Source: Halomonas sp. (GTDB lineage: Bacteria > Pseudomonadota > Gammaproteobacteria > Pseudomonadales > Halomonadaceae). Taken from it: 64,000 bases of DNA. The notes below the pieces were generated by a model. The model was not told the origin of the DNA and did no database searches. It saw nothing but the letters and a program-made list of their open reading frames with translations. The DNA is taken from the NCBI RefSeq assembly GCF_017515565.1, contig NZ_JAFWFN010000005.1:95840-159839 (forward strand). The letters run 5' to 3'. Shown in pieces: positions 14,352-20,647 of the stretch (within the stretch, counting starts at the first letter, position 1; every line of letters starts with the position of its first letter). Position numbers and translations under genes: made by a program.

Positions 14352-14655
14352 AGCATTGAAAGGTGGTCAGCAGGCCCGACGCGCAGCGTTATTGTGCCAA
14401 AACGTGCGTTTCGGTTTCTATCTCGATTGCCGCCGCCGTCAGGCAAAAGCGCTTGAACATTGGCAGCTTCCCGATGGAACCCATACCCCCGAGGACTGCG
14501 CTGATTTTATCCGTCACTCGTGTGGCATTCAAAGCCGTGCCGAGCTTGATCATAACGATAAGGCGTGGGCCATGCTGGAGCGGATCGTGGCCGATTATCA
14601 ACGTTGGGAGCGCCAGCAAAGAATGCTCGACCAGATAGCGGGGGGTATGGCGTGA
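14344..14655 (+). CDS. Hypothetical phage protein (NinX region)
   Basis: A 103-residue helical, charged protein with no recognised family. Visible blocks are ARRAALLCQNVRFGFYLDCR and DKAWAMLERIVADYQRWERQ. The ATG at 14344 has GGGGAG 7 nt upstream, better placed than the ATG at 14338. The stop overlaps the GTG start of the nuclease gene (GTGA), so the two are probably coupled. Confidence 0.6.
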   Translation: MGEALKGGQQARRAALLCQNVRFGFYLDCRRRQAKALEHWQLPDGTHTPEDCADFIRHSCGIQSRAELDHNDKAWAMLERIVADYQRWERQQRMLDQIAGGMA

Positions 14656-15161
14656 CGTTACGAATCCAGAAGCCTCGTCGTCCTCGAGCACTAACCAAAA
14701 GCGGCGCGCCCCGGGCAAAGCCGGTTGATTGGGAAGGGCAGGAGCAAGCCGTGCTTATCCGCTGGCTGTATGGCGAGAAGATGCGCGGCCATCCAGTAGG
14801 TGAGTTGTTTGATGCCACTTTTCATGTACCCAACGGTGGCCACCGCAATAATAAAACCGCAAGCGACCTAAAGCGCCAGGGGGTGAAGGCAGGCGTTAGC
14901 GATCTGCCTGTTCGGCAAGCCCGCGGCGGGTGGTTCGGCTTGTACCTGGAGTTTAAAGCGACACCACCCCGTGATGCTGCGCTGGCGCCCAGCCAATTTG
15001 ATTGGTTAGAAGGCAGCGAATACGAAGGCTACTGCGCAGTGCTGGCGCGTGGGCTAGATGAGGCGAAAGCGGTGTTGAGGGAGTACGCCAGTTGGCCACG
15101 TACGCAAATCGTGGGTGAACGGCTGGCGCTTGAGAGTGGTAGTGAATGGAGGAAGGGGTGA
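14652..15161 (+). CDS. VRR-NUC domain nuclease
   Basis: A 169-residue PD-(D/E)XK-type nuclease. The catalytic region reads VKAGVSDLPV then GLYLEFKA, giving the Asp and Glu-x-Lys active site, preceded by HVPNGGHRNN and followed by SQFDWLEGSEYEGYCAVLAR, all typical of stand-alone phage VRR-NUC proteins. These cut branched DNA and can replace RusA/RuvC-type resolvases in phages, so a role in resolving replication intermediates before packaging is likely. Start is GTG at 14652, overlapping the upstream TGA. Confidence 0.85.
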   Translation: MTLRIQKPRRPRALTKSGAPRAKPVDWEGQEQAVLIRWLYGEKMRGHPVGELFDATFHVPNGGHRNNKTASDLKRQGVKAGVSDLPVRQARGGWFGLYLEFKATPPRDAALAPSQFDWLEGSEYEGYCAVLARGLDEAKAVLREYASWPRTQIVGERLALESGSEWRKG

Positions 15162-15733
15162 TGGGCATGGCAGTTAAGAAAGAGGGACGCATGATGCGCG
15201 ATATGTTTGAGCGAATGCCAATGGCTAGGCTGCGTGAGATCGCAAGAGAATCACATGAAGACCATGATCCGGAGGCGGCACGGGTATTTGTAAATCGTGT
15301 ACTTGATATGGAAGTGGAGCGCCGCACGTGGTTTGCCCATGAAAACCTTGGGTACCAGCCGTTTAGTTCTACCGCCAAGCTAGGTGAATCCCCGGGAGGT
15401 GGCACTGCTAAAGCTGACCCTTTAGCCATGGCTTATGATCGTGGTATTCGCATCCACTCCGCCCACGAAGAAGCACGACAGTTCTTGGAATATGCGAGGC
15501 TTCGCCCTCGTAACTTGCTGGCGGCGCTGATCCAGGCCGCGAAGACTGATCGGCGGGTGAATGGGCCATGGGGGAAGAACTACGATCAGATAGCTGCACG
15601 CATAGGGTATTACGCCCAAATGCTGGGATGGCCACCAGGTATTGATGTATCGATTGAGTATAAAAAAGGACAAGCAATTCAAGATGCCGGAAAGCAGGCC
15701 CGCATAATGCTCATATTACTTGCAAAGCTTTGA
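15161..15733 (+). CDS. Unknown protein in the position of late antiterminator Q
   Basis: A 190-residue soluble protein starting at the ATG shared with the upstream stop (TGATG), with GGAAGGGG before it. The C-terminal half is the best-ordered part (RGIRIHSAHEEARQFLEY, GPWGKNYDQIAARIGYYAQM). It is the last gene of the rightward early operon and lies before the late promoter-terminator pair, exactly where lambda-like phages encode Q. I do not recognise a Q family, so an antitermination role is inference from position only. Confidence 0.6.
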   Translation: MGMAVKKEGRMMRDMFERMPMARLREIARESHEDHDPEAARVFVNRVLDMEVERRTWFAHENLGYQPFSSTAKLGESPGGGTAKADPLAMAYDRGIRIHSAHEEARQFLEYARLRPRNLLAALIQAAKTDRRVNGPWGKNYDQIAARIGYYAQMLGWPPGIDVSIEYKKGQAIQDAGKQARIMLILLAKL

Positions 15734-15745
15734 ATGTTTTTGGTT

Positions 15746-16678
15746 TTAGCCATCTTTAGAGGAGGTGGCTATTGCCATATTTTGTCTGTGTGGTTTGGGT
15801 AGGTAAATGTCGTGACCACAAGCGCACACTCTCCTCTTAAAAAAGCTTTCAAACATACCTACGTCAAACCTCCTTAATATTCTTATTTTTTTTGTATATA
15901 TTATAACTGACTTATCGTAACCAACTTGCCCATCAGAATTTTCGGTACCATTATTCAAAAAGGGGAAAAATGCATCAGAGTAGTCTGTTGTGATGTGAAG
16001 TTGTTGGAATTCCTTACAAAGCGAACCACTCATTATAGGTAGTATTGAAATAGCTCGCTCACTTGTTGCTTGTGCCGGGTCTGGTAGCTCAAGAACAAAA
16101 CCAATAAAGACCTTGCCATTGTCATCGCAAGTCATTATTGCACCTTCATCATCAAGCATCGCATCCAGTAAGAGTTCGTCAACTGGATTGCGGTCTAAAC
16201 TCGCTCTTTCAACCCATTGTGTATATTTCCAGCCTGTATATTGTAGCAACAGCCACAAAGCCTCAGCAGTTTTTACAAAGCTGTTTATAAAACGGTTTTT
16301 AAATCTTTTTTCGAGTTGCCTGTCAATCCAAGTTGCTTCAATGGCATATGATGACCAATATATAGGAAGTTGTAATATAAATAATAAACTGAACGATAGG
16401 CAGAGCGCTAAAAAGCCCGACCTTGTTAGTGAGTCAATTTCATCTTGAAAAGCATTTGGTACTAAGTTTAGGGTGTAATTAAAAAATGTGGAATCGCTAA
16501 ACTTATCTTGGAGGTGGTAAGAGATTATAAAAAAGATAAGACCCCACAATGCACTTTTCAAATATAAGTGCTGACCATTAGCTCTCGCTATTCTACCCCT
16601 GGTAAGCGTATAATTTGAAATGAAGGTGTAGCCAGCAATAAGTATTAGTACAACTAATAAAAACCTACTGCTAGCCAC
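15746..16678 (-). CDS. 310-aa membrane protein, reverse-strand cargo gene
   Basis: A low-G+C gene against the direction of its neighbours. The N-terminal 120 residues hold three hydrophobic segments (about 3-21, 45-58, 88-110); the rest is cytosolic. The soluble part contains GKVFIGFVLELPDP, ISILPIMSGS and LHITTDYSDAF, a pattern I recall from uncharacterised bacterial membrane proteins, function unknown. GTG start at 16678 with AAGG 9 nt upstream. It follows a 63-aa gene by 24 bp, making a two-gene unit with its own promoter region. Such insertions behind the Q position are typical morons (phage-borne cargo), often immunity or superinfection genes. Confidence 0.75.
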   Translation of the reverse strand: MASSRFLLVVLILIAGYTFISNYTLTRGRIARANGQHLYLKSALWGLIFFIISYHLQDKFSDSTFFNYTLNLVPNAFQDEIDSLTRSGFLALCLSFSLLFILQLPIYWSSYAIEATWIDRQLEKRFKNRFINSFVKTAEALWLLLQYTGWKYTQWVERASLDRNPVDELLLDAMLDDEGAIMTCDDNGKVFIGFVLELPDPAQATSERAISILPIMSGSLCKEFQQLHITTDYSDAFFPFLNNGTENSDGQVGYDKSVIIYTKKIRILRRFDVGMFESFFKRRVCACGHDIYLPKPHRQNMAIATSSKDG

Positions 16679-16702
16679 TTAGCACACCTTTTTAAATAAT
16701 TA

Positions 16703-16894
16703 TTAAGAAAAATCTAAGCTATCAATCTTTGTTCGATTGATTTTTCCAACAACATTCGTAACTTTTCGGGAAGACATCAAAGCCTTGGCATCTACAGAAG
16801 CAACCCCTGCGCCTCTTACTTTTACGCTGGTCACATTGCCCTGTTTTTTCTGCTCACGGAAGTTTAGGAGTTTTTCTTTTAGCTTATTAGTCAT
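16703..16894 (-). CDS. 63-aa basic protein paired with the 310-aa membrane protein
   Basis: A small lysine-rich protein (NKLKEKLLNFREQKKQGN at the start, GKINRTKIDSLDFS at the end) with no cysteine or TM segment. GGGAGGG lies 5 nt before the ATG. A TATAAT box on the same strand at 16951-16956 is a likely -10 element for the pair, although its -35 is weak. Function unknown; a regulator or partner of the membrane protein is plausible. Confidence 0.55.
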   Translation of the reverse strand: MTNKLKEKLLNFREQKKQGNVTSVKVRGAGVASVDAKALMSSRKVTNVVGKINRTKIDSLDFS

Positions 16895-17090
16895 TTCACC
16901 CTCCCTTATCCACAGCTTTTTAACAGACTTATCAACAGTTATGAGTGCTTATTATAAAGAAACTTTGCTGAGCATGTAAGTCTCTAGTCTTTTAAATCTA
17001 TTGGGTAAGGGACGAACATGCAAATACAGATACAAATAAATATTAGCCTATACCGTATGTAGTATTTTGATATTGGATATGGTCTATATG
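16895..17090. other. AT-rich intergenic region before the late promoter
   Basis: No convincing reading frame. The leftward TATAAT (16951-16956) serves the two-gene cargo unit, and motifs like TTATCCACAG (16906-16916) and TTATCAACAG near 16930 resemble DnaA boxes (TTATCCACA), which may be chance in AT-rich DNA. Confidence 0.4.
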
Positions 17091-17120
17091 TTGACATTCC
17101 CTCTATGGTTGATCTACAAT
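17091..17120 (+). promoter_or_regulatory. Late promoter (PR'-like)
   Basis: TTGACA (17091-17096) and TACAAT (17115-17120), 18 bp apart, a strong constitutive-looking sigma70 promoter directed at the lysis and structural genes. A terminator begins only about 40 nt after the expected start. Confidence 0.75.
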
Positions 17121-17165
17121 TTGTTTAAGCTGTAATAACCTTAGCTAACTAATAAATATACATTA

Positions 17166-17195
17166 AGCCCTGCCGTTCACCCGGCGGGGCTTTTT
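17166..17195 (+). terminator. Early terminator of the late operon (tR'-like)
   Basis: A 10-bp stem (AGCCCTGCCG / CGGCGGGGCT, one G-U pair), 6-nt loop, then TTTTT. It would stop late transcription unless an antiterminator acts, as lambda Q does at tR'. Confidence 0.8.
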
Positions 17196-17273
17196 GCTTT
17201 CTGTCGTTCCCATTGCATGCGCCTGGTGCGCCTTGCCCCGCCGTAAAGGGGCTTTCTTTCATCAAGTGACTCT

Positions 17274-17828
17274 ATGCCTGTTATCACTCCTGACCAAGCG
17301 GGCGGCGTCAACGTGTGCGCCTTTCTCGACATGCTGGCGTTTGCTGAGGTCGGCAAGCCCATGCTGAGCGACCCGCGTACCGATAACGGGTATCGGGTCA
17401 TCGTTGGTTCATTGCCCGGCAAGTTGATCCTGATGGATGGCTACATCGACCACCCGCGCAAGCTGGTAAAAATTCGAAAGGGCCTTAGCTCTACAGCAGC
17501 GGGGCGTTATCAGCAGCTAAGCCGCTACTGGAACCATTACCGAGATCAGTTGAGCCTGCCGGACTTTGGCCCATTGAGCCAAGACCGCTGCGCAATCCAG
17601 CAGATACGCGAGCAGAAGGCACTACCGCTCATTCAAGAGGGCCGCATTGCTGAGGCTATTCACCGCTGCCGGAATATCTGGGCGTCTTTGCCTGGGGCTG
17701 GTTATGGCCAACACGAATACTCGCTAGAGCGCCTGCTCTACGAATACAAGTGCGCCAAGGGTGTGCTGTGTGACGACGATAAAACGTGGTACGAGCGGGC
17801 ACTGCTGAAGCGCCGCCACTCAGATTGA
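17274..17828 (+). CDS. R: Endolysin, lambda R-like lytic transglycosylase
   Basis: A 184-residue muralytic enzyme that cleaves glycan strands to anhydromuramic ends. It follows lambda gpR along its length: AFLDMLAFAE near residue 16 with the catalytic Glu25, NGYRVIVGS, DHPRKLV, STAAGRYQQLSRYW, LPDFGPLSQD and NIWASLPGAGYG. Lambda R is 158 aa; the extra residues are at the ends. There is no signal peptide, so the enzyme needs the holin encoded next to reach the cell wall. It is the first late gene after the terminator. Confidence 0.95.
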   Translation: MPVITPDQAGGVNVCAFLDMLAFAEVGKPMLSDPRTDNGYRVIVGSLPGKLILMDGYIDHPRKLVKIRKGLSSTAAGRYQQLSRYWNHYRDQLSLPDFGPLSQDRCAIQQIREQKALPLIQEGRIAEAIHRCRNIWASLPGAGYGQHEYSLERLLYEYKCAKGVLCDDDKTWYERALLKRRHSD

Positions 17829-17856
17829 ACATCACAGACCGCCGAGGTGGTCACTC

Positions 17857-18219
17857 ATGAGCCCGAGACGAAAAGAGAATTGCCCAATGCCCAACCGCGA
17901 CCCGAGCAACTGGAAGTGGCTGGTGGACATGATGCCATGGCTACAGCTGACTGCCGCCACGTTCACTGTCGGCTTTATCACTGTGCTGCACAACGGTGGC
18001 CCTTGGACAAAAGCGCTGATGAGCGCAACGGTGGGCACGATTCTATCGCTCTCGCAGTATCCAGTGTTCTTGTGGCTAGCTGATTACTATGGATTACCGG
18101 ATGCGGTGGCTATCGCCCCCTGCGTGTTCCTATCGATTATGGGCGTTGAGTGGGTTCGTAACAAAGCAGACGCTCTCTATGAGGTGCTTCTGGCCTTCGT
18201 TAAGAAGTGGCTCAAATGA
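17857..18219 (+). CDS. Phage holin
   Basis: A 120-residue membrane protein with three hydrophobic segments (about residues 27-43, 50-75 and 82-100) and a basic C-terminal tail (RNKADALYEVLLAFVKKWLK), as in lambda-family class I holins. It should form the holes that release the endolysin and set lysis timing. GAGGTGG precedes the ATG at 17857; a second ATG at 17887 (MPNRDPSNW) gives a shorter product, reminiscent of dual-start holin/antiholin genes, though this is untested. It lies between endolysin and spanin genes, an order different from lambda S-R-Rz. Confidence 0.85.
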   Translation: MSPRRKENCPMPNRDPSNWKWLVDMMPWLQLTAATFTVGFITVLHNGGPWTKALMSATVGTILSLSQYPVFLWLADYYGLPDAVAIAPCVFLSIMGVEWVRNKADALYEVLLAFVKKWLK

Positions 18220-18632
18220 TGGCCGCGCTCAAGGGCAGGGCGATTACGTTGGCGGTGGGTGCCCTAACACTGGCAAGCGCCTACCTCTATTGGCAGTACG
18301 TCACCACCCAGCGGGATGCTTACCAAGCCGAAGCCGAGCGGCAGCGTGACCGCGCTGAGGTCCTGCAGGAACACCAGGTGTGGCAGCGCCAGCAGATAAA
18401 AGCGCTTAACGCGGCCATGGCTGAACGCGACCGTACATTGACGATCATCGCGGACGACATTCGCGCCAGCACAGTGGCGCTTCAACAGTTAGGAGAAACC
18501 GATGCTAAAGCGCGCGACTGGCTGGATAGCGATCTGCCTACTGGTATTGTTGACTGGGTGCGCCAGCTCCAACGGCCCAGTATCGGCGATGGTGTGCGAG
18601 TGCCCAACGGTGCCGAGCCACCTAACGAGTGA
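18216..18632 (+). CDS. Rz: i-spanin, Rz-like
   Basis: A 138-residue type II membrane protein: N-terminal TM helix (residues about 9-27, AITLAVGALTLASAYLYWQY) followed by a long periplasmic coiled coil (RDAYQAEAERQRDRAEVLQE...). This is the inner-membrane spanin subunit that, with the o-spanin, fuses inner and outer membranes at lysis. Start ATG at 18216 overlaps the holin stop (ATGA); a GTG at 18207 is also in frame. The o-spanin gene is embedded in its 3' part in another frame. Confidence 0.9.
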   Translation: MMAALKGRAITLAVGALTLASAYLYWQYVTTQRDAYQAEAERQRDRAEVLQEHQVWQRQQIKALNAAMAERDRTLTIIADDIRASTVALQQLGETDAKARDWLDSDLPTGIVDWVRQLQRPSIGDGVRVPNGAEPPNE

Positions 18633-18774
18633 GCTTTCGGCACCAGCGCTAATCCTCAATAGCAACCGAGGGCCTTTGTTGCTGTTGGCTGAGTATGAAT
18701 CGCTACGCCGTCGATTCAATGCTGATCGTGCGGCGGTGGTCGAGATACTGGCGGATGGTACAGGAGAGGATTAG
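18502..18774 (+). CDS. Rz1: o-spanin lipoprotein, Rz1-like
   Basis: A 90-residue outer-membrane lipoprotein. The signal peptide ends in the lipobox LLTGC (Cys19 lipidated), followed by Pro-containing mature sequence (PVSAMVCECPTVPSHLT). AGGAGA lies 5 nt before the ATG. The first 131 bp overlap the Rz frame out of phase, the classic Rz/Rz1 nesting. The mature protein is longer than lambda Rz1 (40 aa). Confidence 0.92.
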   Translation: MLKRATGWIAICLLVLLTGCASSNGPVSAMVCECPTVPSHLTSELSAPALILNSNRGPLLLLAEYESLRRRFNADRAAVVEILADGTGED

Positions 18775-18828
18775 TACCACTGTGGATAATGTGGGTTTAC
18801 CCTTGAGCCACAGGAGTTAGACGCAATG

Positions 18829-19452
18829 TTATTCCTCCCCATCATTGTTGAGGTCGAGTAAGGCTTTATTTCTCCTCATGTCTGTTGTGGATGAACCAAG
18901 AAGATAGATAAGAAACAGAACTAATGGTGTCGCAGTTGCAAACGCCGGCGTAATTACGGGGGTGGAATATCTGAAGCCTAGGTTCACTACCACTAGAATT
19001 ATCGCCCCTGCACCCCAGGATAACGTCAGCGTGACGCCCATTCTCACGACTGCTTTGATGTAAGACTCCTTTGGAGAAGCAAATATTCTACCTATGCCTG
19101 ATACCTTGCTTCGGAAGACGCCATTTCTGAACTCAATATCTCTACGTGATTTATGGAATGCTTCGAGGTTGTAGGGGAAGTCTTTCTTTGCAAGCAGGAA
19201 GGTAACTGCCTCTGCAGGCATCGGCCACCCAAACTTAGAGAAGATAGAATTCTCAAGATGGGCTCTCTCGGTGCTGTTTTTATCGTTCTTCTCTTTCAGG
19301 TTGTGGGCTTTAGTAATGATGTCATCAAACTGCTCTTTTTTGTTTTTCCACCTCACCCCGTAGCTTATTCGCTGTTTTAGGTGATGGGTGAGTGTGCTTA
19401 TGAGCACGGTAGATAAAGAAGCGGCTATACCGCTAACAAGTGCATTCATCAT
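18829..19452 (-). CDS. Membrane protein cargo gene between lysis and packaging modules
   Basis: A 207-residue protein on the opposite strand to the late operon. One hydrophobic segment at residues 3-22, a charged soluble stretch with NKKEQFDDIITKAHNLKEKN, and two hydrophobic segments near residues 137-158 and 168-188. AAGGAG precedes the ATG pair at 19452/19449. No family recognised. Its lower G+C and orientation mark it as a moron; membrane location suggests an effect on superinfection or host envelope, which is inference. Confidence 0.65.
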   Translation of the reverse strand: MMNALVSGIAASLSTVLISTLTHHLKQRISYGVRWKNKKEQFDDIITKAHNLKEKNDKNSTERAHLENSIFSKFGWPMPAEAVTFLLAKKDFPYNLEAFHKSRRDIEFRNGVFRSKVSGIGRIFASPKESYIKAVVRMGVTLTLSWGAGAIILVVVNLGFRYSTPVITPAFATATPLVLFLIYLLGSSTTDMRRNKALLDLNNDGEE

Positions 19453-19515
19453 TTACTCCTTAGGTTTCCATTACTTATCTCGGCAGTTTGTCGCATTACT
19501 TTAGATGGAGGTGAT

Positions 19516-19801
19516 ATGGCTTGTGCTCCACCACGCTCATGCCGCGCCCCCATGTGCACCGGCAAAACCAAACACAAGCACGGCTACTGCGATAAGCACG
19601 CAGACCCAGTGGTTGCCTAAAAGAAGTCGCCCACAGCTAAGCAAGATTGTGGCGGCAGGCAGTGGCGTCGCAAGCGTCAGCGCATCCCGCAACGCGATAA
19701 AGGCTTGTACCAGCCCTGCTTAAACCGGGGCTTTTTTCACGCCTGCATTTGAGGTTGATCACATCGTCAATATCGCCTCAGGCGGCACGCCGGGGGCGTA
19801 G
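19516..19801 (+). pseudogene. HNH endonuclease, broken
   Basis: The first frame reads MACAPPRSCRAPMCTGKTKH then YCDKHAD, the Cys/His start of a phage HNH nuclease, and hits a TAA at 19618-19620. After it the same frame continues GGRQWRRKRQRIPQRDKG, YQPCLNRG, then the frame with the active site EVDHIVNIASGG is reached only by dropping one base at a T6 run (19732-19737). A TAG at 19799-19801 follows soon after. Intact homologues sit just before the small terminase and help DNA packaging/cos cleavage in HK97-type phages. Two lesions make a sequencing error alone unlikely. Confidence 0.75.
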
Positions 19802-20149
19802 CGCGAAAGCCTGAGGGGCAGGGGGCAATTCCTCCAGCCTTTCGCCATCGAACGCCGCGTCATCTATTAAATTTTCTACCCGCGTGATCGGAACAGCAGG
19901 CCGCGCAAGGAAACAGCAATCAAACAGGGATCGCGGGACCCGCTTGGCAACACTTTGGTACAAAAAAACGCGGGTCCTTCTGGCGCTCAAACGGCGCGCC
20001 ACGGGGGCGCAGAGCCCCGGAATTCGACAAATTTTCGGCATTTCATGGTCGTCAGCAGCACCTCGCATAAACCCGCATGGTTGTCGTGTTTTAAGGTGCC
20101 GACGCTGCCGAAATCAATAGGGGTACGGTGCCGATAGGATGATAAGCGT
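19802..20149. other. Non-coding stretch before terminase, candidate cos region
   Basis: No supportable gene. It contains the palindrome GCGGGACCCGC (19933-19943) and its half GCGGGTCC (19970-19977), giving an 8-bp inverted repeat, and a G/C block with AGAGCCCCGGAATT near 20010. Cohesive-end sites of lambda/HK97-type phages lie in this position, upstream of the small terminase gene. No end sequence can be assigned. Confidence 0.35.
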
Positions 20150-20647
20150 GTGGCAGAGATCAATCGCCTTGAAGAGGCCTACAACTGGAACATCACCAGA
20201 CTGGCGGATGCGTTTGGTCTTCACCGCGATACGGTGCGCAAACGCCTAAAGGAGTCTGGTGTGGTGCCTGCTGGCGCCCGCAATGGCGCGAACGTCTATG
20301 CACTGAAAGATGCTGGCCCTGCGCTGTTCAGCGAGTCACGCCCTGGCACCGCGGCTGACCCTAATGACTACCACCCAACAGAGCGCAAAGACTGGTTTCA
20401 GTCCGAAGTTCTTCGCGTAAAGCTTGAAAAAGAAATGCGCCTGCTGGTGCCGGTTGAAGAAGCCCATCGGGAAATGTCGCGCCTTGCTAAAGCCGTGGCG
20501 AGCGGCCTGGATTCATTAGCCGACCTATTAGAGCGTGACGCAGGCCTGACGCCAGAAACCATTGAGCTTGTCGAGAAATCCACCGACGCGCTCCGTGAAA
20601 TGATGTACCAATCCATAATTGACGATGACGAGACGCTTGATGAGTAG
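20150..20647 (+). CDS. Terminase small subunit (DUF1441/Nu1-like)
   Basis: A 165-residue DNA-recognition subunit of the packaging motor. The N-terminus is a winged-HTH of the Nu1 kind (WNITRLADAFGLHRDTVRKR), followed by a helical linker and a C-terminal part likely to bind the large subunit (ETLDE end). Start is GTG at 20150. The gene precedes and overlaps the GpA-type large subunit, as expected for lambda-like packaging. Confidence 0.85.
   Translation: MAEINRLEEAYNWNITRLADAFGLHRDTVRKRLKESGVVPAGARNGANVYALKDAGPALFSESRPGTAADPNDYHPTERKDWFQSEVLRVKLEKEMRLLVPVEEAHREMSRLAKAVASGLDSLADLLERDAGLTPETIELVEKSTDALREMMYQSIIDDDETLDE

Noticed and set aside
16906-16940. DnaA-box cluster as a second replication origin
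   Set aside because: Only two weak TTATCCACA-like matches in AT-rich DNA; not enough to call an origin.
19505-19723. A 72-codon forward frame in the HNH region
   Set aside because: The HNH motifs are in other frames; this frame is low-complexity and has no family signal.
19778-20068. A 96-codon reverse frame before the terminase
   Set aside because: Arginine- and proline-rich composition typical of antisense noise in a G+C-rich stretch, no ribosome site, overlaps the candidate cos region.
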